Shown piece by piece: positions 18,132 through 26,737 of a DNA stretch of 64,000 nt. The DNA comes from Alicyclobacillus herbarius DSM 13609 (lineage in GTDB: Bacteria > Bacillota > Bacilli > Alicyclobacillales > Alicyclobacillaceae), in contig NZ_AUMH01000006.1 of assembly GCF_000430585.1 (NCBI RefSeq), forward strand, positions 81,710-145,709, given 5' to 3'. Position 1 is the first letter of the stretch. Every line of letters starts with the position of its first letter. The notes beneath the pieces are model-generated. The model worked only from the letters and a program-made list of their open reading frames with translations. It searched no databases and was not told the DNA's origin. The translations under genes were made by a program, and so were the position numbers.

Positions 18132-18193
18132 TGCACACCCTCCCAGAACTGGTTTGCTAGCCAATCAAGTGCCGTAATCATGCGGTGCCGCGC

Positions 18194-19081
18194 TCACGCA
18201 CGTTGTCGTGGATTCAGCCACTGCTGTAACCCATCACCCAACAGGTTGAATCCAAGAACCGCAATTCCAATGGCAATACCGGGTACGATGGCTAGGTAGC
18301 TGGCCTGACCCAGGTACCCCTGTGCATCGTGCAACATTGTCCCCCAACTCGCAGTAGGTGGCGACACGCCCAGCCCGAGATAACTCAAGCTCGCTTCCGC
18401 AATGATGCCGTTCGCCATTGCGAGAGTCATTTGCACAATCAGGGGAGTTGTGATGTTGGGAAAGATGTGTCGCCACATAATTCTGCGGTCACTTGCACCC
18501 ATCATACGGGCTGCAAGGACGAATTCCTTTTCTAACTCGGCCATCACCTGTCCCCGTACGATGCGAACAAAGATGGGTATATAACCGACTCCAATCGCCA
18601 TTGTCGCGTTCCATTCCCCTGGTCCCAACATTGCCGCGAGGACAAGCGCCAAGATCAGAAAGGGAAACGCCTGCATCGCGTCAACCATGCGCATGATGAT
18701 CCAATCGTCCCAGAACCCCCGATAGAACCCGGATATCAGCCCGATAGGAACGCCTACTACCAGGCCGATTATCAGGGAACCACCTGAAACGGTCATGGAG
18801 GTTCTCGCTCCGACGAATAATCTCGATAACTCGTCCCGGCCCAATTGATCGGTTCCCAGCCAGTGTTGTGAAGAGGGGCCCTGGAGAACTGTGGAGTAGG
18901 ATTGCACATTGGGGGGATATGGTGTCAGCCAAGGCGCAAACACAGCCACGATGATAACCAGGCAAGCAATTGCACCCCCAATGAGAAACGACCGGTTGCG
19001 CCAGAACCTTTGGGCTCTCCGCACACTCCGCTCTGCAGTCTGAGATGGTTCTGAGGAGAATTCAGTCTGTACGAGTGCCAT
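18194..19081 (-). CDS. Peptide-type ABC transporter permease (DppC/OppC family)
   Basis: Inner-membrane subunit of a binding-protein-dependent importer. It has an N-terminal cytoplasmic stretch, the N-terminal helix near residue 35, the GTDQLGRDELSRL motif of OppC proteins and the EAA loop (EKEFVLAARMMGASDRRI). I start at the ATG at 19081, which overlaps the TGA of the upstream permease (ATGA) and has GGAGGGG upstream, giving 295 residues; the 35-codon longer frame is unlikely. Translational coupling to DppB-like protein is clear. The matching ATPases are not in the window. Confidence 0.92.
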   Translation of the reverse strand: MALVQTEFSSEPSQTAERSVRRAQRFWRNRSFLIGGAIACLVIIVAVFAPWLTPYPPNVQSYSTVLQGPSSQHWLGTDQLGRDELSRLFVGARTSMTVSGGSLIIGLVVGVPIGLISGFYRGFWDDWIIMRMVDAMQAFPFLILALVLAAMLGPGEWNATMAIGVGYIPIFVRIVRGQVMAELEKEFVLAARMMGASDRRIMWRHIFPNITTPLIVQMTLAMANGIIAEASLSYLGLGVSPPTASWGTMLHDAQGYLGQASYLAIVPGIAIGIAVLGFNLLGDGLQQWLNPRQRA

Positions 19082-20034
19082 CAGGTCCCCCTCCTCTCTA
19101 ACCGGATCCGAGGATCGACGATCCCGTAAACAATATCGACGGCCAAATTCACGGCAATCACCAATAGGGCTGCAATCAGCGCGCACGCCTGCACCGTCGG
19201 ATAATCTCTGTTAAAGACGGACTGTACCAACAAGGAACCAAACCCCGGAAGGCTGAAAATCTCCTCGGTGATGACTAAGCCCCCAAGTAGACCAGCGATC
19301 TGCAGTCCTCCAGTCGTAATCACAGGAACGAGCGCGTTGCGAAGCGCGTGTTTTAAAACGACCCTCCACGAGGGTAGTCCTTTCGCCCGCGCTGTACGAA
19401 CATAATCCTCATTGAGCACATCATTCAGACTTGGGCGTAGCATTCGTAACAGAACCGCTGCCTCCCTGATCCCCGTCGCCACCATGGGAAGCACCATGAC
19501 CGATATGTTCTGCCGAAAGTCCTGAAACATTGGTGCATAGCCGGATGACGGGAAAAGGTGCATCTTTACCGTGAAAAAGATCAGAAACAGTAATCCAATC
19601 CAAAACGGCGGGACTGCCAGCCCGAAGGTCGACACAAATACCGAGACAGCGTCAGCCCAACGACCTCGCTTGACCGCCGCTAGGATGCCAAGAGGAAACG
19701 CAATCAGCACGGCAACAATCACGGTGCCTACAGCGAGTTCAATCGTGACCGGTAGTCTTTGGCCTATAAGGTGAGACACGGGTTCATGGTCGAGCAGCGA
19801 GGTCCCAAGGTTCCCATGAAATAAGCGCGCCATCCAGTCAAGGTACTGCACCGGGACTGAGTGGTTGAGCCCCATTTGGGCTCTAAGGGCGGCCAATGCC
19901 TGTGGCGTAGCGTCCTGACCTAAAACCATCTCTGCGGGATCACCGGGTATCAAATGAATCAGGCTGAAGACCATAATGCTGAGGAAGATCAGGACGGGTA
20001 TCATTGTCAACAGCCGCTTTGCCACGTATGCCAT
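19081..20034 (-). CDS. Peptide-type ABC transporter permease (DppB/OppB family)
   Basis: Partner membrane subunit, 317 residues with six predicted helices. The N-terminal LLTMIPVLIFLSIMVFSLIHL helix, LIPGDPAE motif and GLNHSVPVQYLDW segment are DppB hallmarks; the EAA loop reads NEDYVRTARAKGLPSW. It is separated from the binding-protein gene by 118 bp that hold a 10-bp hairpin, and it overlaps the downstream permease by one base pair step (ATGA). Confidence 0.93.
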   Translation of the reverse strand: MAYVAKRLLTMIPVLIFLSIMVFSLIHLIPGDPAEMVLGQDATPQALAALRAQMGLNHSVPVQYLDWMARLFHGNLGTSLLDHEPVSHLIGQRLPVTIELAVGTVIVAVLIAFPLGILAAVKRGRWADAVSVFVSTFGLAVPPFWIGLLFLIFFTVKMHLFPSSGYAPMFQDFRQNISVMVLPMVATGIREAAVLLRMLRPSLNDVLNEDYVRTARAKGLPSWRVVLKHALRNALVPVITTGGLQIAGLLGGLVITEEIFSLPGFGSLLVQSVFNRDYPTVQACALIAALLVIAVNLAVDIVYGIVDPRIRLERRGT

Positions 20035-20082
20035 ATCTCACCCTCCGCATCGCCTGCGCCTAGTCTACCGCGAGCTTAGTGT

Positions 20083-20132
20083 CGAACGGGCTGGCTGAAC
20101 GTCAAGTACCCATCAAGCCGAAAGCCCGTTCG
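20083..20132 (-). other. Intercistronic hairpin between binding-protein and permease genes
   Basis: A perfect 10-bp stem (20083-20092 with 20123-20132) extended by GGCT/AGCC (20093-20096 with 20116-20119), without a T run. Such hairpins commonly stabilise the upstream mRNA and allow more binding protein than permease; that role is inferred. Confidence 0.5.
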
Positions 20133-20152
20133 TCTCGTGACATTACTCAGTT

Positions 20153-21745
20153 TCAAGACATGGACAGCTGGTCCAAGCGAAACGCTCCATCCGGATACGC
20201 TTTGAATCCGTGAAGGCTTGTCGAATAGGCATAAACGTTGTTCGGATAGTACAAGAAGATATAAGGATCCTGCTGGTGCATGACCTTCATAAACTGGTCG
20301 TATACCTGCTTCCGCTGGTTCATGCTCGATAGCTTACGCGCCTTGTCCAGTAATTGGTCGACGGTAGAATCGCTGAACTTTGAGCCATTATTCGCGCCAC
20401 CTGTATGCCAAAAAGAGTAGGTGTCCTGATCCGGATCAAGTCGTCCTGACCAGCCGAGTGCAGACGCCTGGAAGGAGTGATTAATGTTATTGGACAGAAG
20501 CGTATCGAAGTCGAGTTGCTGAATCTTCATCTGGATTCCATATTGACTCAGCATGCTTTGAACCATCTGAGCTGTTTGCACGGAAATAGGACTATTCGCA
20601 GTTTGAAGCGTAAAACTAAACCCACTGCTGTGTCCGCTCTCTTTGAGCAGCTTCTTCACCTTCGCACCATTGGGCGCTGGCGGTGTGGATACGGCTCGGT
20701 CATACACGGGAGATACGGGGCTAAATGGGCTCCAGGCTGGCGATGCTTCGCCTTTAAACACTACGTCGGCAATTGCCTTTCGATCAATTGCGTCGTCAAC
20801 CGCTTCGCGCAGGTATCGATTGTTGAAAGGCGGCTCTGACGTATTGAGGTAGAAACCTTGATAACCGAAGCCTGGCGTGTTTGAGACAATGTAATTCGGA
20901 TTCGATTTTATCGATGAGAGCTGTGAGGCAGGAACCTGGTCAATCAGCTGGACAGCGCCGCTTTGTAGGTTACTCAGTTCAACATTCGGATCGTTGAATA
21001 CATGCCATACGACCCTTTGAATCTTGGGTGCACCCTTCCAGTAATGTTCATTCGCCTCCAAAGTCAGCGTAGATCCCTTTACACGGTTGACCAACTGATA
21101 CGGTCCGGTCCCCACAGGGTGATTGGCAAAGTTGGCCCCTTCGTTCTTCACGGCTGTTGGGGAAACCATCATTCCGGCTCTGCCCGCCAAAACATTGATC
21201 AGCGGGCTGTAAGGTTTTGAGAGATGGAGCACAACCGTGTAATCATCGGGCGTGTCGATGGACTTGATGGCATTCAACGAGGACTTTCTGGCAGATGTGG
21301 GTTTCATGTCTCGGTTCAGATTGAATTTAACCGCCTGCGAATTAAACGGCGTCCCATCCTGGAATTTCACACCGTGCCGTAGGTGAAATGTGTATGTCAG
21401 GCCGTCAGAACTCACGTTCCATTTGGTCACTAGGTCGCCAACAATTTTCCCGCTCGGCGTAAGAGCAAACAACGTATCATAAATATTGAACATGATCTGC
21501 CGGTCAACCAAAGCACTTGATAAAGCCGGATCTAAAGTCGCCGGGTCTGCCTGCAACCCGATGCTTAAAGTATTTCCAGACGTGGACGACGAAGTTTGGG
21601 CTGAGTTTGAGCCAGAGGTAGCATTGTTTGGAGTAGAGCCACTACTATTTGAACTGGCCGAATTGTTCCCGCAAGCTGTAAGAGTGCCCATCGCCATGAA
21701 GACCGTCGTCGCCATGAAAACCGCCTTTACTTTCCTCACTGTCAA
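20153..21745 (-). CDS. Peptide-type extracellular solute-binding lipoprotein (SBP family 5)
   Basis: Lipoprotein receptor for an oligopeptide- or glutathione-like importer, 530 residues. Signal segment then lipobox LTACG with Cys25, a Ser/Asn/Gly-rich linker (about 27-58), then the family 5 fold: LDPALSSALVDRQIMFNIYDTLF, LRHGVKFQDGTPFNSQAVKFN and GTGPYQL are characteristic. It is transcribed after the GntR gene (58 bp gap) and before the two permeases. Substrate cannot be read from sequence; the gamma-glutamyltransferase at the end of the run points to gamma-glutamyl peptides. Confidence 0.93.
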   Translation of the reverse strand: MTVRKVKAVFMATTVFMAMGTLTACGNNSASSNSSGSTPNNATSGSNSAQTSSSTSGNTLSIGLQADPATLDPALSSALVDRQIMFNIYDTLFALTPSGKIVGDLVTKWNVSSDGLTYTFHLRHGVKFQDGTPFNSQAVKFNLNRDMKPTSARKSSLNAIKSIDTPDDYTVVLHLSKPYSPLINVLAGRAGMMVSPTAVKNEGANFANHPVGTGPYQLVNRVKGSTLTLEANEHYWKGAPKIQRVVWHVFNDPNVELSNLQSGAVQLIDQVPASQLSSIKSNPNYIVSNTPGFGYQGFYLNTSEPPFNNRYLREAVDDAIDRKAIADVVFKGEASPAWSPFSPVSPVYDRAVSTPPAPNGAKVKKLLKESGHSSGFSFTLQTANSPISVQTAQMVQSMLSQYGIQMKIQQLDFDTLLSNNINHSFQASALGWSGRLDPDQDTYSFWHTGGANNGSKFSDSTVDQLLDKARKLSSMNQRKQVYDQFMKVMHQQDPYIFLYYPNNVYAYSTSLHGFKAYPDGAFRLDQLSMS

Positions 21746-21803
21746 CCTCCCCTTCCGTTTTCCGTGTGAGTAGGGCTTTTGGATGAGCGACCTGATTGAG
21801 CAA

Positions 21804-22514
21804 CTAGCTATCTTGAGTTTCGGAGGCGACTGACTCCACCTCGAAACAAGTGTCCATACGTTGAGTATCCTTTGTTCTCAACTGTACGACTTCCAAATCT
21901 TTGATGATATGGTCATACATGACTCGTTCCGCGGTATTGCCATCTCCCCGTTCTACGGCAAGATAGATGGCCGTATGTTCTTCCAAAATATTGGTTTTAT
22001 TGTTATTAATGTTCAGGACCAATCGGCCGTAATACTCAATGACCGGACTCACACTGTCAAGAATTCGCGTAAGTCTCGCATTTCCTGACAGACCTCGAAC
22101 CAGTTGATGGAACTCTGAATTGAGAAATATGAGCCGCTTTACATTCATCTCCTTCAGGCAGGACTCCGTCTCCGCAAGATTCCGTAAGAGCGGCGCTAGG
22201 TGTTCGACCATTCGCCGTTCTGCGGCCTGACGAGCCACGACTGGCTCCAGCGCCAAACGGAGATCATACAGTTCGAAGTAGTCTTTTAACGTTGGCTCAA
22301 AGACTCGGATGTCTCCGTCCTTTTCAACGAGCAGCTGCTCCATGATCAAAAGACGGATGGCCTCACGCACCGGACTGCGGCTCACCTTCAAATTCATGGC
22401 TAACCGCGTCTCGACGATTTTCTCACCGGCTGGGAATTCTCCGGTCAGAATCCCGTCACGCAGATATCGGTACACTTGATTTACCAATGGTTCACCGCGC
22501 TGGATGGGTCCCAC
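21804..22514 (-). CDS. GntR-family transcriptional regulator (FadR subfamily)
   Basis: A 236-residue regulator: N-terminal winged helix (about 12-75, with the VSRSPVREAIRLL recognition region) and an all-helical FCD effector domain with candidate metal-binding residues (Asp in YDLRLALEP, His in EFHQLVRG and later His). GTG start with GGAGGAG upstream. First gene of the run ending in gamma-glutamyltransferase, so it likely controls that import system and itself; a perfect palindrome sits immediately upstream. Confidence 0.92.
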   Translation of the reverse strand: MGPIQRGEPLVNQVYRYLRDGILTGEFPAGEKIVETRLAMNLKVSRSPVREAIRLLIMEQLLVEKDGDIRVFEPTLKDYFELYDLRLALEPVVARQAAERRMVEHLAPLLRNLAETESCLKEMNVKRLIFLNSEFHQLVRGLSGNARLTRILDSVSPVIEYYGRLVLNINNNKTNILEEHTAIYLAVERGDGNTAERVMYDHIIKDLEVVQLRTKDTQRMDTCFEVESVASETQDS

Positions 22515-22532
22515 TGCATCTCCTCCGCTGAC

Positions 22533-22553
22533 TTCCGTCGACCGTCGACGGAA
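22533..22553. promoter_or_regulatory. Perfect 21-bp palindrome, candidate GntR operator
   Basis: TTCCGTCGAC (22533-22542), one central C, then GTCGACGGAA (22544-22553). It lies 19 bases upstream of the GntR start codon and just downstream of the predicted transcription start, a position suited to autorepression. It also contains GTCGAC twice in direct orientation. Confidence 0.55.
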
Positions 22554-22567
22554 TCCAATGATGACCC

Positions 22568-22596
22568 AGTGTAAATCTATTTTTCTGACGCGTCAA
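22568..22596 (-). promoter_or_regulatory. Promoter of the GntR-transporter run
   Basis: Reading the minus strand: TTGACG (22591-22596), 17-base spacer, TACACT (22568-22573). The predicted start point near 22561 places the palindrome at 22533-22553 in the early transcribed region. Confidence 0.55.
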
Positions 22597-22680
22597 TACT
22601 CCGCGATCATTTGTTATGTATGACCTATTCCATCCTCACGTGGGCGTTTCCACAACTTTACGTCGAAACTGCTTGTTCTA

Positions 22681-22693
22681 TTGTACTGTACAA
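22681..22693. promoter_or_regulatory. 13-bp palindrome upstream of alaR
   Basis: TTGTAC, a central T, then GTACAA: perfect dyad about 140 bases before alaR in the 316-bp divergent gap. TATTAT follows at 22708. It could be an operator for AlaR or part of a promoter; evidence is only its symmetry and position. Confidence 0.35.
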
Positions 22694-22830
22694 GTTTTAA
22701 TCAATGGTATTATCAAAACGTGTCGTAGAGACCGCTGCCCCATCCCCCGCAAACCATCTCAGCCTTCACGAGGGGATGCGCAAAAGCGTCCGCATTCGGG
22801 CGCTAAGAACAAGAAAAACGAGGTGGACCC

Positions 22831-23325
22831 ATGCTAGAGCACCGCAAACCGGAAATCTTGCATATCCTACATGAAAATTCGCGTCTGTCCATCGAAACCA
22901 TCGCCCGCATGCTCGGTGAATCGCCAGACGATGTCGCTGAAGCGATTGCGGAGATGGAGCGGGATAACATTATCCTCCGCTACTCGGCCGTCATCAACTG
23001 GGACAAGGTCGAATCACGCCGGGTCACGGCGGTCATCGACGTCAAGGTGACGCCCCAGCGCGAAGTCGGGTTTGACGCCATCGCGGAGCGCATCTACCGC
23101 TTTCCGGAAGTCAAATCGGTCCACTTGATGTCCGGCACCTTTGACCTGCAGGTCATCGTCGAGGGCCACGACATCAAGGAAGCGGCCCGCTTTGTCTCGG
23201 AAAAGCTGTCGACGATTGAGAACGTCAACTCGACGACCACCCACTTTTTGCTCAAGACCTATAAGACGGACGGCGTCATTTTTGACGATCCGGACGGCGA
23301 CAAGCGGCTGGTGGTCAGCCCGTGA
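22831..23325 (+). CDS. alaR: Lrp/AsnC-family regulator, AlaR-like
   Basis: A 164-residue regulator with an N-terminal HTH (KPEILHILHENSRLSIETIA, about 6-50) and a C-terminal RAM-like ligand domain (VTAVIDVKV onwards) that forms octamers in the family. GAGGTGG precedes the ATG. Its stop overlaps the start of the aminotransferase gene (GTGA), reproducing the B. subtilis alaR-alaT (yugG-yugH) pair; AlaR there is an activator of alaT. Effector is probably L-alanine. Confidence 0.88.
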   Translation: MLEHRKPEILHILHENSRLSIETIARMLGESPDDVAEAIAEMERDNIILRYSAVINWDKVESRRVTAVIDVKVTPQREVGFDAIAERIYRFPEVKSVHLMSGTFDLQVIVEGHDIKEAARFVSEKLSTIENVNSTTTHFLLKTYKTDGVIFDDPDGDKRLVVSP

Positions 23326-24488
23326 AGACGCTCACCAGCCGCCTGTCCCCGATTGTCCAAAACCTGCCCCCGTCTGGCATCCGCCGCTTCTTCGACCTGG
23401 CCAACCAGATGGAAGGGGTCATCTCCCTGGGTGTCGGCGAGCCCGATTTTGTCACCCCGTGGCACATCCGTGAGGCTGGGATCTACTCCCTCGAACAGGG
23501 CTACACCTCGTACACCTCTAACCGGGGGTTGCCCGAATTGTGTGCCGAGATTTGTGCCTACCTGACTCGCTATGGTTTGGAGTACGACCCCGCGCGCGAA
23601 GTGTTCGTCACCATCGGCGGCAGCGAGGCCATCGACTTGGCGCTGCGGGCGCTCATCTGCCCGGGAGACGAGGTGCTCATCCCCGAGCCCACCTACGTGG
23701 CCTACCGGCCGTGTGCCCTGCTGGCCGGGGCGCAGGTGGTTGGGGTACCGACGCGGGCAGAGGACGAGTTCCGGCTAACCCCGGAACTCCTGGAGGCGCA
23801 CATCACGCCGCGGGCCAAGGTGTTGGTCTTGTGTTTTCCCAATAACCCGACCGGATCGGTCATGACCGATGCGGACCTGCGGGCGATTGCCGAGGTTGCG
23901 ATGAGACACGACCTGATGGTCATCTCGGATGAGATCTATGCCGAACTGACGTACGGCCACCGGCACGTCAGCATCGCCTCGCTGCCTGGGATGAAGGAAC
24001 GGACGATTGTCATCGGGGGCATGTCGAAGGCGTACGCCATGACCGGCTGGCGCATCGGTTACGCGGCCGGGCCGGCGGACATCCTCGGCGCTATGTTGAA
24101 GATCCACCAATACACCATCCTCTGCGCGCCGGTGACGGCGCAGCTGGCCGCCTTGGAAGCCCTGCGCAACGGAGAAGCGGAGAAAGACCGGATGGTCGCC
24201 AGCTACGACCAGCGCCGCCGGCTCATCGTGCAAGGACTGCGCGACATCGGATTGCCCTGCCATGAACCGAAGGGCGCCTTCTATGCCTTCCCGGACATCC
24301 GCCCAACCGGGCTGAGTTCTGAGGCGTTTGCGGAACAGCTGTTGACGGCGGAAAAGGTGGCCGTGGTGCCGGGGAGTGTATTCGGCGCAGCCGGGGAAGG
24401 GTTTGTCCGCTGCTCCTACGCTACGTCCGTCACCCAAATCGAACGAGCCCTGGAGCGCATCGGGCGCTTTGTTCGTACGCTCGGTTAG
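23322..24488 (+). CDS. alaT: PLP-dependent aminotransferase class I/II, alanine-transaminase-like
   Basis: 388 residues, aspartate-aminotransferase fold. The Schiff-base Lys is in GGMSKAYAMTGWRIGYAAG (SKAYAMTGWR); NNPTGSVM, SDEIYAEL and the C-terminal RCSYA Arg are the cofactor and carboxylate anchors. It begins with GTG inside the alaR stop, so it is coupled to the regulator. In B. subtilis this pair makes alanine from pyruvate and glutamate. Confidence 0.88.
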   Translation: MKTLTSRLSPIVQNLPPSGIRRFFDLANQMEGVISLGVGEPDFVTPWHIREAGIYSLEQGYTSYTSNRGLPELCAEICAYLTRYGLEYDPAREVFVTIGGSEAIDLALRALICPGDEVLIPEPTYVAYRPCALLAGAQVVGVPTRAEDEFRLTPELLEAHITPRAKVLVLCFPNNPTGSVMTDADLRAIAEVAMRHDLMVISDEIYAELTYGHRHVSIASLPGMKERTIVIGGMSKAYAMTGWRIGYAAGPADILGAMLKIHQYTILCAPVTAQLAALEALRNGEAEKDRMVASYDQRRRLIVQGLRDIGLPCHEPKGAFYAFPDIRPTGLSSEAFAEQLLTAEKVAVVPGSVFGAAGEGFVRCSYATSVTQIERALERIGRFVRTLG

Positions 24489-24567
24489 GCGATTCGCGCC
24501 GGCTGTGATACAGTGAAAGGCGTGAATGTGCGCCCATGGCGCCGCCTCTCGAATTGGGGGATGGGAT

Positions 24568-25314
24568 GTGATTATCACCAAGAGCCAGTACGAAATTGAA
24601 ATTATGCGGGAAGCCGGCAAGGTGATTGCCGAGTGTCACGCCGCACTGAAGGACTTTATCCGGCCCGGCATCACGACGAAGCAGATTGACGAGTTTGTGG
24701 AGAAGTTCATCCGCAAACACAACATGATTCCGGCCCAAAAGGGATACAAAGGCTACCCGTTTGCCGCCTGTACCTCGGTCAACGATGTGGTCTGCCATGG
24801 GTTCCCCGGATCGTACCGATTGAAATCGGGCGATATCATCACGGTCGACATGGTGACCCTGCACAAGGGGCTGCACGCCGATTCAGCCTGGAGCTACGCG
24901 GTCGGCGACATCAGCGACGAGGCGCGCCGATTGATGGAAGTCACCGAGACGGCGTTGTACAAGGGGATTGAGCAAGCGGTCATTGGCAATCGCCTGAGCG
25001 ACATCTCGCATACGATTCAGACCTATGTCGAGGGACAAGGCTTCTCAGTCGTCCGCGACTTTATCGGCCACGGCATCGGCCGCGAGATGCACGAGAGTCC
25101 GGAGGTGCCCCACTTTGGCCCGCCCGGCCGAGGGCCGAAGTTGAAAAAGGGCATGACGTTCACCATCGAGCCGATGGTCAATGTAGGTGGCTACGAGGTG
25201 ACCGTGGATGACGACGGCTGGACCGCACGCACCGCCGACGGGAGTCTGAGCATCCAGTATGAACACACCATCGCGATCACGGAGAACGGCCCAGACATCC
25301 TGACGAAACTATAA
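24568..25314 (+). CDS. map: Methionine aminopeptidase type I
   Basis: Removes initiator methionine. I start at the GTG at 24568 (GGGGGAT upstream), giving 248 residues that begin IITKSQYEIEIMREAGKV. Metal ligands are visible in ADSAWSYAVGD-type sequence (first Asp is in ITVDMVTLHKG, second in HADSAW), GHGIGREMHESPEVPHF (His), FTIEPMV (Glu) and QYEHTIAI (Glu). This is a stand-alone copy of the YflG kind rather than the ribosomal-operon copy. A repeat containing a strong terminator begins at its stop codon. Confidence 0.93.
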   Translation: MIITKSQYEIEIMREAGKVIAECHAALKDFIRPGITTKQIDEFVEKFIRKHNMIPAQKGYKGYPFAACTSVNDVVCHGFPGSYRLKSGDIITVDMVTLHKGLHADSAWSYAVGDISDEARRLMEVTETALYKGIEQAVIGNRLSDISHTIQTYVEGQGFSVVRDFIGHGIGREMHESPEVPHFGPPGRGPKLKKGMTFTIEPMVNVGGYEVTVDDDGWTARTADGSLSIQYEHTIAITENGPDILTKL

Positions 25315-25386
25315 GTGCGTGTCCGGAAACAAAAGCCCCCCTGCCTCAACAGCTGGGCAGGGGGGCATCTCTTTCCGAACAACCTC
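25313..25386. repeat. Intergenic palindromic repeat, copy C, containing a terminator
   Basis: Starts AAGTGCGTGTCCGGAAA at the map stop codon and ends TTTCCGAACAACCTC, which is a diverged reverse complement of the GAGGTAGTCCGGAAA end seen at 970 and 50815. The centre holds the terminator described separately. It separates map from the convergent ferritin/VIT gene. Confidence 0.7.
25335..25377 (+). terminator. Strong terminator after map
   Basis: A perfect 11-bp stem (25335-25345 with 25356-25366) around a 10-base loop, followed by ATCTCTTT. It probably works for both converging transcripts. Confidence 0.75.
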
Positions 25387-25394
25387 GGTACAAC

Positions 25395-26552
25395 TCACCC
25401 GAGCACCAACGACCCGAGCATGCCCAGTCCATACGAAACGATGCCGACCAAAAGACCAACCACCGTCATCTCCAGGCCACTCGCCCACCACGACCGCACC
25501 GTAATCAAACTCTTGGCCGCGCCGACGGCGAAATGGGCCGCCAGACTGACGATGGCCGCCACCACCATCGCCACGAATCCCGTGAGGAAGAAGAACGGGA
25601 TGAGCGGGATGATGGCGCCGACAAACGTGGAGATGCCGCCAAACACCGCGGACTTCCACGGGTCCCCGGTGCTCGTCTCGTGAATGCCCAACTCCTCCTG
25701 CGCCATCGTCTGCAGGAATTGATCCGGATTGGACGCGATGCGCCTCGCCACCGCCTTCGCTTCCTGGCCGGAAAAACCCTTCAGTTCGTACAACAGGGCC
25801 AACTCTTCCAGCTCGTGCTCCTTATCCGCCTCAATTTCCTGTCGTTCGTGCGCAATCTCCGTTTCCATCAGCTCGTTTTCCGACTTGGTCGCTAGCCAAG
25901 CGCCGGCCGCCATCGACAAGGTACTGGCCAGCGCGCCGAAAAACCCGGAGACCAACACAGTCTGACTGCTGTCCGTGTACCCGGCCACGCCCGCGATGAT
26001 GCCGAAGATGGCACCCAGACCGTCGTTGACCCCGTAGATGGCGTCGCCGACCCAGCCGCCTGTGTGCTGACGATGCCAACGCTCCTCGCCCCACAGCGAC
26101 TGCAGGCGGTGCTTGCGTCCTTTCGGCACGGGTTCCGGACGAACTTCCGCAGAAAAGTCGAAATCCGCATGCGTCGCTTCGTCCGCGTCAATGCGGTCGA
26201 TGATGGAAGTCAAGGACTCATCCTCAAGGACCTGCCGCAGTGACCGATACCAATCCGCATTACTCCGTTCCACCGCCTCAATCCGGTCGAGCGCCTCCTT
26301 CTGGCTCAGCTGGTTCAGGCTTGTCTCGTCCACCGTGGGTGCCTCTACCGCCATCCCCAACTCCCGCAGTTTCTCCTGCCACCACTTGGCGTGTGTGGAC
26401 TCGAGCTCAGCCAGCCGCAGAAACACACTGCGCCGATGCTCGTCCGATTCGCGGCTGGCGCACAACCGGTATAACTTCGCCGCTTCCGTCTCGCGGCGCC
26501 AACTTTCCTGAATCGTACGTTCCAACAGCCGTGTCTCCTTGTCGCGAGACAA
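25395..26552 (-). CDS. Ferritin-like/VIT1-CCC1 fusion, metal transporter of the MbfA type
   Basis: 385 residues. The N-terminal half (about 1-140) is a rubrerythrin-like helical domain with ETEAAKLYRLCA, ELESTHAKWW and DADEATHADF, giving Glu/His pairs that could bind iron or manganese. The C-terminal half (about 165-385) is a VIT1/CCC1 membrane domain starting DAIYGVNDGLGAIFGI, with the family's SMAAGAWLATKSENE stretch and cytoplasmic helices rich in Glu. Such fusions (for example MbfA of rhizobia) export iron. No Fur-type box was found upstream with confidence. It lies convergent to map. Confidence 0.88.
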   Translation of the reverse strand: MSRDKETRLLERTIQESWRRETEAAKLYRLCASRESDEHRRSVFLRLAELESTHAKWWQEKLRELGMAVEAPTVDETSLNQLSQKEALDRIEAVERSNADWYRSLRQVLEDESLTSIIDRIDADEATHADFDFSAEVRPEPVPKGRKHRLQSLWGEERWHRQHTGGWVGDAIYGVNDGLGAIFGIIAGVAGYTDSSQTVLVSGFFGALASTLSMAAGAWLATKSENELMETEIAHERQEIEADKEHELEELALLYELKGFSGQEAKAVARRIASNPDQFLQTMAQEELGIHETSTGDPWKSAVFGGISTFVGAIIPLIPFFFLTGFVAMVVAAIVSLAAHFAVGAAKSLITVRSWWASGLEMTVVGLLVGIVSYGLGMLGSLVLG

Positions 26553-26737
26553 AGCGCCACCTCCTGTCTTCGGGACCCCATGCCCCGCCTACGCCCCTGA
26601 TTATACACACTGAAGCCTCACTGGAAACGAATGAGTATGGGCTAACTTTGCACTCCGTTCTACCCTGGTTGGAAGTGGTTGCAAGGGCTACAATGGAGGC
26701 AAACGGAAAGCGAATGGACAAGTTTGGAGGCGTCGTC

